Assembly: GCF_014334015.1 (NCBI RefSeq)
Contig: NZ_CP060488.1
Location: forward strand, 6,034,501 to 6,098,500
Length of the DNA stretch: 64,000 nt
Origin: Bacteroides sp. M10
Lineage (GTDB): Bacteria > Bacteroidota > Bacteroidia > Bacteroidales > Bacteroidaceae
Reading direction: 5' to 3'
Positions 24,385 through 33,527 of this stretch are shown here, one piece after another. The translations under genes and the position numbers were made by a program. The first letter of the stretch is position 1. Every line of letters begins with the position of its first letter. The notes beneath the pieces were generated by a model. That model searched no databases, was not told where the DNA came from, and saw only the letters and a list, made by a program, of their open reading frames with translations.

Positions 24385-26867
24385 ACAAACAATCCTCCAA
24401 TCTGATAAACAGCAAATGATACAAGCCAAGCCAATCCCGTTGTGTAACAAGCAGCAAAAAGCGCCCATTTCCAACTACCCGATTCCTGTTTTATAGCCGC
24501 TATCGCCGCAATACACGGGAAGTAAATCAATACAAACAACATATAACAGAAAGCAACCAATGGAGTAATCGGAATTCGTTCTGCCAAACTTACTGAATCA
24601 GCATCCGGATCATCTGCATATAAGACACCTAATGTACTTACTACCAATTCTTTCGCTCCCACACCGGAAAGCAAGCCAATACCTAGTTTCCAATCAAATC
24701 CCAGTGGTTTTATAACTGGCTCTATACCACGTCCCAACTGGCCGATATAGGAATTTTCCTGCTGCTCGGCAACTGTTTCATAAGCATCATGATTCGGATA
24801 ATACCCCAAGAACCAGATTATAATAGAAGCAATCATAATAATTCCTCCCATCTTTTTCAAATACTGCGCTCCCTTTTCCCATGTGTGACGGAAGATCGAT
24901 TTTGCTGTCGGCATCCGGTAAGGTGGAAGTTCCATCACAAATGGAGTATCATCACCCTTCACCAGAAACTTGCTAAACAAGCGAGCCATTACCACAGCCA
25001 GTACAATACCAATCACATAAATACTTAACAACACCAGACTTGCATTATCCGGGAAGAAAGCACCCACCAACAATAAATAAATTGGCAGACGCGCACTGCA
25101 AGACATCAAAGGATTTACCAACATTGTAATAAGACGGCTCTTCCGGTTCTCAATAGTACGGGAAGCTATAATAGCAGGTACATTGCATCCAAATCCCATA
25201 ATCAAAGGAATGAATGATTTTCCGTGCAATCCCATTTTATGCATGATTTTATCCATGATAAAAGCCGCACGAGCCATATAACCCGAATCTTCCATAAGAG
25301 AAATGCAGAAATACAAAATCAAGATATTCGGCAAAAAGACAATAACCGCTCCTACCCCACCAATAATTCCATCAATCAGCAAATCTTTAAATGGACCTTC
25401 CGTCATATTATTGCGCAACAAGTCACCAATCTGCTCAACAAGCCATTCAATCCCCATCATCGGATATTCTCCAATGACAAACGTACCTTCAAACATCAGA
25501 TACATAAAAAGGAAGAAAATAGGAAATCCCCAGACACGGTGAGTTACGATCGAATCCAGCACTTTTGTTGTCTGCGCCTGCTCCAAGTGATTATCTGTAA
25601 ATGTCTCTTTCAGTGCACCACTGATAAATCCATATTTAGCATCCGTAATAGCCGATTCACAATCCTCATTCATTGTATCCTGAACACGCTTCGACATCTT
25701 GTCACGGACATGGAATATCTCATCCGCATTTGGCAATGTGCGCACAATGCGCTCAATGTCAGGATCATTCTCCAACAATTTAATGGAGAGGAAACGGGTA
25801 GAATATTTATGACGGATAAATTCGTTTTTGGACACTTCACTTTTTACAGCTTCAATCGCTTTTTCGATATCAGGACCATGATTGATATGAATATGCCGGA
25901 AGACACGCCCCGTCTTTTTATGTTCACGTACATAATCTTCCAAATGCTCTTCCTCGTGGTTCTTACGATCTTCCAGAGAATCATGCCATTCGGTCAAATC
26001 CTTAAGAACTTCCGGATTCATATTTCCCTGTTTATCGAAGAAGTCTACTCCTTCATACAGATTGATAACAACATGAAACAAGGTATCCAATCCACGATTT
26101 TTCTTACTGACAGTAGGCAACATCGGCACCCCGAACAACTTACTCAACAGATGATAATCCAATGTATTTCCACTGGCTTCCAACTCATCATAAATATTCA
26201 GAGCTACCACCATGCGGACATTCATATCTATCAATTGAGTAGTCAGATATAAGTTTCGCTCCAGATTAGAGGAATCGACTACATTAATAATCACGTCCGG
26301 AGTTTCATCGATAATATGACGACGCACATAGATTTCTTCCGGCGTATAAGCAGACAAAGAATAAGTTCCCGGCAAATCGACAATACGGAAATGATAGCCT
26401 TCGAAATCAAAATAACCTTCTTTGGCATCCACGGTTACGCCGCTGTAGTTTCCAACATGCTCATGAGCACCGGATGCAAGATTAAATAAAGAAGTCTTGC
26501 CACTGTTCGGGTTTCCGACCAAAGCAACATTGATAGTACGGCGTTTACCTAACGCCAACCGTTTCATATCTTCTTCTTTTACTGAAAGGTCTTCAGGCAA
26601 TCCTTCATGATAAACGGTCTTCTCGGCCAGTTTCTTTGCTTCCTCTTCGCTGATAACTTCGATCATTTCAGCTTCCTGACGACGAAGAGAAATTTCATAA
26701 CCTAAAACTTTATATTTTATGGGATCTTTTAGCGGAGCATTCAACAGCACTTCAACCGTTTTACCTTTAATGAAGCCCATCTCCACAATACGTTTACGAA
26801 AACCACCGTGCCCCAATACCTTTACAATAACACCTTTTTCTCCTGTTTTTAATTCGGACAAACGCAT
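24381..26867 (-). CDS. feoB: FeoA-FeoB fusion, ferrous iron transporter
   Basis: A single 828-residue chain joins an SH3-like FeoA domain (residues 1-72, MRLSELKTGEKG, MGFIKGKTVEV) to FeoB. The G domain has G1 GNPNSGKTS at 119-127, G3 DLPGTYSL and G4-like ALNIYDE. A helical segment leads to about eight to ten membrane helices with the gate motifs GFGCNVPA and SCSARLP. It imports Fe(II) through the inner membrane. I start it at ATG 26867, 18 nt after a TATCTTTG box. The Cys-rich partner overlaps the stop. No Fur box could be verified by eye. Confidence 0.96.
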   Translation of the reverse strand: MRLSELKTGEKGVIVKVLGHGGFRKRIVEMGFIKGKTVEVLLNAPLKDPIKYKVLGYEISLRRQEAEMIEVISEEEAKKLAEKTVYHEGLPEDLSVKEEDMKRLALGKRRTINVALVGNPNSGKTSLFNLASGAHEHVGNYSGVTVDAKEGYFDFEGYHFRIVDLPGTYSLSAYTPEEIYVRRHIIDETPDVIINVVDSSNLERNLYLTTQLIDMNVRMVVALNIYDELEASGNTLDYHLLSKLFGVPMLPTVSKKNRGLDTLFHVVINLYEGVDFFDKQGNMNPEVLKDLTEWHDSLEDRKNHEEEHLEDYVREHKKTGRVFRHIHINHGPDIEKAIEAVKSEVSKNEFIRHKYSTRFLSIKLLENDPDIERIVRTLPNADEIFHVRDKMSKRVQDTMNEDCESAITDAKYGFISGALKETFTDNHLEQAQTTKVLDSIVTHRVWGFPIFFLFMYLMFEGTFVIGEYPMMGIEWLVEQIGDLLRNNMTEGPFKDLLIDGIIGGVGAVIVFLPNILILYFCISLMEDSGYMARAAFIMDKIMHKMGLHGKSFIPLIMGFGCNVPAIIASRTIENRKSRLITMLVNPLMSCSARLPIYLLLVGAFFPDNASLVLLSIYVIGIVLAVVMARLFSKFLVKGDDTPFVMELPPYRMPTAKSIFRHTWEKGAQYLKKMGGIIMIASIIIWFLGYYPNHDAYETVAEQQENSYIGQLGRGIEPVIKPLGFDWKLGIGLLSGVGAKELVVSTLGVLYADDPDADSVSLAERIPITPLVAFCYMLFVLIYFPCIAAIAAIKQESGSWKWALFAACYTTGLAWLVSFAVYQIGGLFV

Positions 26868-26885
26868 AACTCTCAAAATTTTTGG

Positions 26886-26893
26886 CAAAGATA
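26886..26893 (-). promoter_or_regulatory. -7 element TATCTTTG for feoAB
   Basis: It lies 18 nt upstream of ATG 26867 and supports that start. Confidence 0.6.
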
Positions 26894-26998
26894 ATTCATA
26901 ACTTCGGAGCATGCAAATTATTTAGAATGTTTTTAAATAGCAGCTTTTTCATCCTCTAAAAGATTCAGAAAAAATAAAAAAACTTATTGATAAACTCG

Positions 26999-27006
26999 TA
27001 TCTTTG
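26999..27006 (+). promoter_or_regulatory. -7 element TATCTTTG for tilS, implying a very short or absent leader
   Basis: The box ends only 5 nt before the tilS ATG at 27012, so transcription would start at or next to the start codon. Confidence 0.6.
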
Positions 27007-27011
27007 CAGGT

Positions 27012-28292
27012 ATGATACAACAACGCGTTACAAAATATATAGAAAAGGAACATTTATTCTCACCAGATGATAAAATCCTGGTCGCATTGAGTGGTGGTGC
27101 CGACTCGGTGGCATTACTATATATTCTGCATACAGCAGGCTATCATTGCGAAGCCGCACATTGTAATTTCCACCTGCGAGGCAAAGAGTCAGACCGGGAC
27201 GAGTTATTTGTCCGCCAACTTTGCGAAAGAATGGAAATCCATTTACATACCATTGATTTCAACACGACCCAATATGCAACGGAAAAACATATTTCGATTG
27301 AAATGGCCGCACGGGAACTCCGCTACCAATGGTTCGAGAAAATTAGAAAAGAATGTCAGGCAGATGTTGTCGCTGTGGCCCATCACCAGGATGATAGCAT
27401 AGAAACTATACTACTTAACCTGATTCGGGGAACAGGAATTACCGGTCTATTAGGAATCCGCCCCCGTAATGGAACCATCGTACGCCCTCTGCTTTGTATC
27501 AACCGCGAAGAAATAATTCGTTACCTGCAAAACATCGGACAAGATTATGTGACAGACAGCACCAATCTGGAAGACGAATATACCCGTAATAAAATCCGTC
27601 TTAATCTCCTTCCTCTCATGCAGGAAATTAATCCGTCAGTCAAAAACACTCTGATAGATACGAGTAATTACCTGAATGATGTAGCCACTATATATAATAA
27701 ATGTATAGAGGAAACTAAAAAGAAAGTCATTACGGCAGAAGGTATCCGAATCAGTGATTTAGTAAAGGAACCGGCACCCGAAGCCATCTTATTCGAAGTC
27801 CTGCATCCTCTAGGATTCAATTCCGCACAAATCAAAGATATCGCCCATTCGCTTCATAGCCAACCGGGCAAGCAATTCTGTAGCAAAGAATGGAGAGTGA
27901 TAAAAGACAGAGAATTCCTATTAATAGAAACAGTTGAATCTGAAAATGAGACTCTTCCTCCTTTTCAAATTATCAAAGAAGAAAGAGAATACACCCCGGA
28001 TTTTCTCATTCCACGTGAAAAGGAAATTGCCTGTTTTGATGCCGACAAACTGAATGGAGAAATTCATTACCGGAAATGGCAGCCGGGAGACACTTTTATT
28101 CCTTTTGGAATGAAAGGAAAGAAAAAAATAAGCGATTATCTGACCGACCGCAAATTTTCTATCAGCCAAAAAGAACGCCAATGGGTACTCTGCTGTGGAG
28201 AACACATCGCATGGCTGATAGGCGAACGAACAGACAATCGCTTTCGTATTGATGAAACGACTAAGCGCGTCGTGATTTACAAAATAGTCTGA
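27012..28292 (+). CDS. tilS: tRNA(Ile)-lysidine synthetase
   Basis: TilS adds lysine to C34 of tRNA-Ile(CAU) with ATP, so that it reads AUA. The 426-residue protein has the PP-loop SGGADS at residues 27-32, [19 protein letters not shown], and [10 protein letters not shown]. Its C-terminal domain carries [29 protein letters not shown], split over residues 350-380. It is essential in most bacteria. The last 16 bp overlap the convergent EFR1 gene. Confidence 0.96.
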   Translation: MIQQRVTKYIEKEHLFSPDDKILVALSGGADSVALLYILHTAGYHCEAAHCNFHLRGKESDRDELFVRQLCERMEIHLHTIDFNTTQYATEKHISIEMAARELRYQWFEKIRKECQADVVAVAHHQDDSIETILLNLIRGTGITGLLGIRPRNGTIVRPLLCINREEIIRYLQNIGQDYVTDSTNLEDEYTRNKIRLNLLPLMQEINPSVKNTLIDTSNYLNDVATIYNKCIEETKKKVITAEGIRISDLVKEPAPEAILFEVLHPLGFNSAQIKDIAHSLHSQPGKQFCSKEWRVIKDREFLLIETVESENETLPPFQIIKEEREYTPDFLIPREKEIACFDADKLNGEIHYRKWQPGDTFIPFGMKGKKKISDYLTDRKFSISQKERQWVLCCGEHIAWLIGERTDNRFRIDETTKRVVIYKIV

Positions 28293-29115
28293 GGCAACTT
28301 CCGTTTCTTGAAGCAATCTGATAACAAAGCTGCAAAAGGAGTATCATACACCCTTGCTTTCCTAACGCAAGCTTTTACACAAGCGCAACATTTGATACAT
28401 TTAGCCTCATCCGTATGTAGCTCGTCCCCTTTCGTTATAGCCCCTGCCGGACAACGGACCACACATAACCCGCAATGGGTACACAAATCCTCATCTTCCA
28501 CCCAAGGAACGCGGGGAAGCGGTGTACCACTTTTACGTAACTTGATGACTTTCCTCAAAAAACGAAACAAAGGAAAGAATGGTTGACTCGGACGTTTGAT
28601 AGCACGTACATCCACCGGATAAAGGGTATCCATACTATCAGCTGTCTGTATTTTTTCCATGATTTTCTTCCCAAACTCCGCAGCAAAGGCTAAATCCGAT
28701 TCATCAGGACGTCCCACTGCAATCGGGTATTTGTCGGTACTATATGAATGTTCTCCAATAAAAGTTGCCCCGGCAATTACTTTAAATCCGTGAGGAATAG
28801 CAAAAGCATCCAGTTCCATTAAAGCTTTTTCATAAGCGCGATTTCCGTAAACCACTACCAAAACGGTAGGAGTACCCACTCCACGGATATACTGCAAACG
28901 TTCCATTGCCAAAGGAGCGACATGTCCTCCATACACAGGCACTACAATAATAGCCAAAGAAGATGTAGGAATCACTATTTCATCCGCAATCTGCTGCGTT
29001 ACATTAATAGGAAAAATATTTTTTATGCCCGTCCCGTGAACAATCGCCTCCGCAACTTGTTTAGATGTGTGTGTGTAGGCGAAAAATAAATTAAATGAGC
29101 TTCATTTACTGTCAT
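28277..29115 (-). pseudogene. EFR1-type flavodoxin-ferredoxin, N-terminus frameshifted at an AC repeat
   Basis: The downstream frame (from about 28975) reads a flavodoxin-like part (VVPVYGGHVAPLAMERL, VVVYGNRAYEKALMELD) and two 4Fe-4S motifs, CTHCGLCVVRCP and CIKCCACVKAC. The natural start is ATG 29115 (MTVNEAHLIYFSPTHT), 19 nt after a TATCTTTG box. That frame runs out at about 29023. Removing one AC unit from the (AC)5 tract at about 29065-29076 joins the two as SPTHTSKQVAEAIVHGTG, the FMN-phosphate loop region of EFR1 proteins, giving 278 residues. So the gene is either broken or switched by repeat slippage. EFR1 proteins are electron carriers. Confidence 0.75.
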
Positions 29116-29134
29116 ACTATTTTCTTTTATGTAG

Positions 29135-29142
29135 CAAAGATA
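29135..29142 (-). promoter_or_regulatory. -7 element TATCTTTG for the EFR1 gene
   Basis: It lies 19 nt upstream of ATG 29115 and supports the long, frameshifted reading of the gene. Confidence 0.6.
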
Positions 29143-29195
29143 CACTTTTACGTGGAAAAAAATGTTTGATTGTTCATGAAACCAAAAAAAATTAT

Positions 29196-29203
29196 TATCT
29201 TTG
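29196..29203 (+). promoter_or_regulatory. -7 element TATCTTTG for rho
   Basis: It lies 149 nt upstream of the rho ATG, giving an unusually long leader for this window, as expected if rho is autoregulated. Confidence 0.5.
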
Positions 29204-29352
29204 CCCCGTTGAAACATTCTACGATTCAACATATACATCCCTAATTCAGAATAAAAAAACAAAACGTATGCTCGCATATCTGTAGCCATGAGCTGTAGTA
29301 ATGCTGTCCATAATTCAGCAAAAAAAGAAATATTAATAACTTACCATACTAT

Positions 29353-31686
29353 ATGTATAACATTATCCAATTAAACGACAAAAATCTGTCGGAACTTCAA
29401 GTTATTGCCAAAGAGTTAGGCATAAAAAAAGCAGACTCATACAAAAAAGAAGACCTTGTTTATAAAATACTCGATGAACAGGCCATTGTAGGAGCTACAA
29501 AGAAAGTTGCCGCAGATAAGCTAAAAGAAGAACGCAAAAATGAAGAACAAAAGAAAAAGCGTTCACGGGTAGCTCCTACCAAAAAAGAAGACAAAGTGGT
29601 TTCCGCAACAAAGAGTGGAGAGGCTAACAAAACAAAAGAGGCCGCTCCTGTAAAAGCTGCACCACAGCCTTCCAAGAAAGAAGAAAGTACAAACAAAGAA
29701 AAAGAAACTGTTGTTGTAGAAGCTAAAGCAGAAAATACTGCTACTCCCAAGCGTAAAGTAGGCCGTCCTCGTAAGAGCTCTGACGCAGAAGAGAAAAAAG
29801 AAGTAGAAAATGCAAAACCGGCAGCACCCAAAGTAGTGGAACCTAAACCTGTTGTTGCAGAGAAAGCTACTGGTACTACGGAAAAGCCAGCTCCGGTACA
29901 ACAGCAAACAGCTGAGAAGAAAGCAAAAAACAAACCAGCTGCAGAAGCAAATAAGCCTGTTGCAGAAACAAATAAACCGGCTACTGAACCTAACAAACCT
30001 GTTGTAGAGAAAAAGGTAATAGATAAACCACAAAAGAAAGCTGCACCCGTTATCGACGAGGAAAGCAATATCTTATCCAGCGTTGACGACGATGATTTTA
30101 TTCCAATCGAAGATCTGCCTTCTGAAAAAATAGAGCTTCCTACCGAATTATTCGGAAAATTCGAAGCTACTAAAACAGAATCAGCACAGACAGCACCGGA
30201 ACAACCATCTCATCCTCAACAGCAACAACAATCTCAACAGCAGCAGTCCCAGCAGCAACGTCCGCGTATTGTTCGCTCACGCGACAATAACAACGGCAAC
30301 AATAATGCTAACAACAATGGCAATAACGGCAATAACGCCAATAATAACAATAGCAACAATAATAATTTCCAGCGTAACAACAATAACCAGAATCAGGTTC
30401 AGAACCCAAATCAAAATCAAAATCAGAACCCGAATCAGAACCAGAACCAAAACCAACAACGCTTACCGATGCCACGTGCCGCTCAGCAGAACAATGCGGG
30501 TGAAAACCTTCCGGTACAACAACAGCAGGAACGCAAGGTTATTGAGCGCGAAAAGCCTTATGAATTCGACGATATTCTCAACGGAGTAGGTGTTTTGGAA
30601 ATTATGCAGGACGGATACGGATTCCTCCGTTCTTCCGACTATAACTACCTCTCTTCTCCGGACGATATTTATGTATCACAGTCTCAAATCAAACTATTTG
30701 GTCTGAAAACCGGTGATGTAGTAGAAGGAGTTATCCGTCCACCCAAAGAAGGAGAAAAATATTTCCCATTGGTAAAGGTTTCGAAGATCAACGGACGTGA
30801 CGCAGCTTTCGTTCGCGACCGTGTTCCTTTCGAACATCTGACACCTCTCTTCCCGGATGAAAAGTTCAAACTTTGCAAAGGCGGTTATTCAGACTCTATG
30901 TCTGCCCGTGTCGTCGATCTTTTCGCTCCTATCGGTAAAGGCCAGCGTGCATTGATCGTTGCCCAGCCAAAGACAGGTAAGACCATCTTAATGAAAGATA
31001 TCGCCAACGCTATCGCAGCCAACCACCCGGAAGTTTACATGATTATGTTGCTGATTGACGAACGCCCGGAAGAAGTAACAGACATGGCACGCAGCGTTAA
31101 TGCAGAAGTAATCGCTTCTACTTTCGACGAACCGGCAGAACGCCACGTAAAAATTGCAGGTATCGTATTGGAAAAGGCAAAACGTCTGGTAGAATGTGGT
31201 CACGACGTAGTTATCTTCCTTGATTCTATCACTCGTCTGGCTCGTGCATACAATACAGTATCTCCTGCATCCGGTAAAGTTCTTTCCGGTGGTGTGGATG
31301 CAAATGCACTTCATAAACCTAAACGCTTCTTCGGTGCTGCCCGTAATATTGAAAACGGTGGTTCACTGACCATTATTGCTACCGCATTGATCGATACCGG
31401 TTCTAAAATGGACGAAGTTATCTTCGAAGAATTCAAGGGTACAGGTAACATGGAGTTGCAGCTCGACCGCAACCTGTCCAACAAACGCATCTTCCCGGCA
31501 GTCAACATTACTGCATCCAGCACTCGTCGCGACGATCTGTTGCTTGATAAAACAACTCTTGACCGCATGTGGATATTACGCAAATATCTTGCCGACATGA
31601 ATCCGATCGAAGCAATGGACTTCGTTAAAGACCGTCTGGAAAAAACCAGAGACAACGACGAATTCCTGATGAGCATGAACAGCTAA
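29353..31686 (+). CDS. rho: Transcription termination factor Rho with long disordered insertion
   Basis: Rho is a hexameric RNA-dependent ATPase that ends transcription. The 777-residue chain has a Rho N-terminal helical domain (residues 1-45), a Lys/Glu/Ala/Pro-rich then Gln/Asn-rich disordered insertion (about 50-395), the RNA-binding cold-shock-like domain (about 400-480, [22 protein letters not shown]) and the ATPase core with the P-loop [11 protein letters not shown] and [13 protein letters not shown]. coli Rho is 419 residues, so the insertion accounts for the difference. In B. thetaiotaomicron such a Rho insertion is reported to drive phase separation and matter for gut fitness. A strong terminator follows. 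Confidence 0.96.
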   Translation: MYNIIQLNDKNLSELQVIAKELGIKKADSYKKEDLVYKILDEQAIVGATKKVAADKLKEERKNEEQKKKRSRVAPTKKEDKVVSATKSGEANKTKEAAPVKAAPQPSKKEESTNKEKETVVVEAKAENTATPKRKVGRPRKSSDAEEKKEVENAKPAAPKVVEPKPVVAEKATGTTEKPAPVQQQTAEKKAKNKPAAEANKPVAETNKPATEPNKPVVEKKVIDKPQKKAAPVIDEESNILSSVDDDDFIPIEDLPSEKIELPTELFGKFEATKTESAQTAPEQPSHPQQQQQSQQQQSQQQRPRIVRSRDNNNGNNNANNNGNNGNNANNNNSNNNNFQRNNNNQNQVQNPNQNQNQNPNQNQNQNQQRLPMPRAAQQNNAGENLPVQQQQERKVIEREKPYEFDDILNGVGVLEIMQDGYGFLRSSDYNYLSSPDDIYVSQSQIKLFGLKTGDVVEGVIRPPKEGEKYFPLVKVSKINGRDAAFVRDRVPFEHLTPLFPDEKFKLCKGGYSDSMSARVVDLFAPIGKGQRALIVAQPKTGKTILMKDIANAIAANHPEVYMIMLLIDERPEEVTDMARSVNAEVIASTFDEPAERHVKIAGIVLEKAKRLVECGHDVVIFLDSITRLARAYNTVSPASGKVLSGGVDANALHKPKRFFGAARNIENGGSLTIIATALIDTGSKMDEVIFEEFKGTGNMELQLDRNLSNKRIFPAVNITASSTRRDDLLLDKTTLDRMWILRKYLADMNPIEAMDFVKDRLEKTRDNDEFLMSMNS

Positions 31687-31707
31687 TCAACAGCAAACTT
31701 ATAAATG

Positions 31708-31761
31708 AACGGTGAACAAACTGCGCCATAACAAGTGCAGTTTATTCACCGTTTTCTTTTT
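31708..31761 (+). terminator. Terminator of rho
   Basis: AACGGTGAA-AAACTGC pairs with GCAGTTT-TTCACCGTT across one mismatch, followed by TTTTCTTTTT. Confidence 0.88.
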
Positions 31762-31927
31762 CAGTAACCCATTTTATGACTTATTACCTGCCGTTTATCA
31801 CTTATCATTCAACTCCCATCACCGATAGTTACCCCTAACCGCTTGCCACACCTTTCATTTTTGTACAAAATACTTTCATTTGCGTCCAAAACTACTACCT
31901 CGCCCTTTTTTACGTTTCCTTTTTTCC

Positions 31928-31935
31928 TACTTTTG
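31928..31935 (+). promoter_or_regulatory. -7 element TACTTTTG for the sulfatase
   Basis: It ends 35 nt before ATG 31971. Confidence 0.55.
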
Positions 31936-31970
31936 CTTCCAAATCAAATATTACTTAATTCTAACCAGTA

Positions 31971-33437
31971 ATGAAAACTATTTATCCATTCATGGGATTA
32001 GCCCTGTGCAGCGTGACAGCGCAGGCCCAAGAAAAGCCCAATTTCCTGATTATCCAGTGCGACCATCTGACACAACGCGTTGTGGGAGCTTACGGACAAA
32101 CACAAGGCTGCACCCTCCCTATTGACGAAGTCGCTTCACGAGGAGTTATCTTCTCCAATGCTTATGTAGGCTGCCCTCTCAGCCAACCCTCACGCGCTGC
32201 TTTATGGAGTGGCATGATGCCTCATCAAACCAATGTACGTTCCAACTCCAGCGAACCTATCAACCCACGTATTCCCGAAAATGTACCGACATTAGGAAGT
32301 CTTTTTTCTGAAAACGGTTACGAAGCCGTACACTTCGGAAAAACACACGACATGGGTTCACTTAGAGGATTCAAGCATAAAGAACCGGTAGCCAAGCCAT
32401 TCACCGATCCGGAATTCCCGGTTAATAACGACAGCTTCCTGGACGTAGGAACATGTGAAGACGCTGTTGCTTATCTAAGTAATCCGCCGGAAGAACCATT
32501 CATCTGTATCGCTGATTTTCAGAACCCTCACAATATCTGTGGATTTGTAGGAGCGAACGAAGGAGTACATACCGACCGCCCCATCAGCGAAACCCTTCCG
32601 GAACTACCGGCCAATTTCGATGTAGAAGACTGGAGCAATATCCCTAAACCTGTGCAATACATCTGCTGCAGTCATCGCCGTATGACCCAAGCCTCTCATT
32701 GGAATGAAGAGAATTACCGTCATTACATTGCTGCTTTCCAACACTATACCAAGATGGTTTCCAAGCAAGTAGACAGCGTATTGAAAGCCCTCTACTCCAC
32801 TCCTGCCGGAAAAAACACAATCGTTATTATCATGGCTGACCATGGTGATGGAATGGCTTCACACCGCATGGTGACCAAACATATCAGCTTCTACGATGAA
32901 ATGACCAACGTACCGTTTATCTTTGCAGGCCCCGGCATCAAACAACAGAAAAAGCCCATAGACCAAGTATTGACACAACCTACACTGGATCTTCTGCCTA
33001 CCCTTTGTGATTTGGCAGGAATTCCTGTTCCGGCCGAAAAACCGGGAATCAGCCTTGCACCTATATTAAAAGGAGAAAAACAGAAAAAAACTCACCCCTA
33101 TGTAGTTTCTGAATGGCATAGCGAATATGAATATGTCGTTACTCCCGGACGTATGGTACGCGGACCGAGATACAAGTACACTCACTATCTGGAAGGTAAC
33201 GGAGAAGAGCTATATGATATGAAAAAGGATCCGGGAGAACGCAAGAATCTCGCCAAAGACCCTAAATACAGTAAAGTTCTCGCCGAACACCGCGCCATGC
33301 TTGATGATTACATCACCCGTACCAAAGATGATTACCGGAGTTTGAAAGTAGATGCCGATCCACGATGCAGAAACCATACTCCCGGCTACCCCAACCACGA
33401 GGGCCCTGGGGTACGAGAGATACTCAAAAGAAAATAA
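31971..33437 (+). CDS. Exported sulfatase, Ser-type active site
   Basis: The 488-residue protein has a signal peptide (residues 1-20, ending AQAQ) and a formylglycine-sulfatase fold (family S1). The active-site motif is PLSQPSRAALWSG, with Ser71 in the place converted to formylglycine (S-x-P-x-R). Metal-site residues are in IIQCDHLTQR near the N-terminus and in MADHGDGMASHRMV. It removes sulfate from glycans or small sulfated compounds in the periplasm or at the surface. Ser-type sulfatases need an anaerobic radical-SAM maturase (anSME), not present here. No SusCD pair is nearby. A strong hairpin terminator follows. Confidence 0.92.
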   Translation: MKTIYPFMGLALCSVTAQAQEKPNFLIIQCDHLTQRVVGAYGQTQGCTLPIDEVASRGVIFSNAYVGCPLSQPSRAALWSGMMPHQTNVRSNSSEPINPRIPENVPTLGSLFSENGYEAVHFGKTHDMGSLRGFKHKEPVAKPFTDPEFPVNNDSFLDVGTCEDAVAYLSNPPEEPFICIADFQNPHNICGFVGANEGVHTDRPISETLPELPANFDVEDWSNIPKPVQYICCSHRRMTQASHWNEENYRHYIAAFQHYTKMVSKQVDSVLKALYSTPAGKNTIVIIMADHGDGMASHRMVTKHISFYDEMTNVPFIFAGPGIKQQKKPIDQVLTQPTLDLLPTLCDLAGIPVPAEKPGISLAPILKGEKQKKTHPYVVSEWHSEYEYVVTPGRMVRGPRYKYTHYLEGNGEELYDMKKDPGERKNLAKDPKYSKVLAEHRAMLDDYITRTKDDYRSLKVDADPRCRNHTPGYPNHEGPGVREILKRK

Positions 33438-33442
33438 ATTAT

Positions 33443-33482
33443 AAAAAAGAGTGAAGATTTCTTTGTAATCTTCACTCTTTTT
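33443..33482 (+). terminator. Terminator of the sulfatase gene
   Basis: A 16-bp perfect stem (33444-33459 with 33467-33482) made of AAAAAGAGTGAAGATT and its complement, ending in T5. Confidence 0.88.
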
Positions 33483-33527
33483 AGTTCTTTTGCAGATAAA
33501 CTTACAAGCAAGCAATTCTTATATCAA

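Noticed and set aside
25224..26252. 342-codon plus-strand frame inside feoB
   Set aside because: It is antisense to the conserved FeoB domain and has no recognisable protein features.
29460..30068. 202-codon minus-strand frame opposite rho
   Set aside because: It mirrors the low-complexity Lys/Ala/Pro region of Rho, giving a Phe/Ser/Val-rich artefact.
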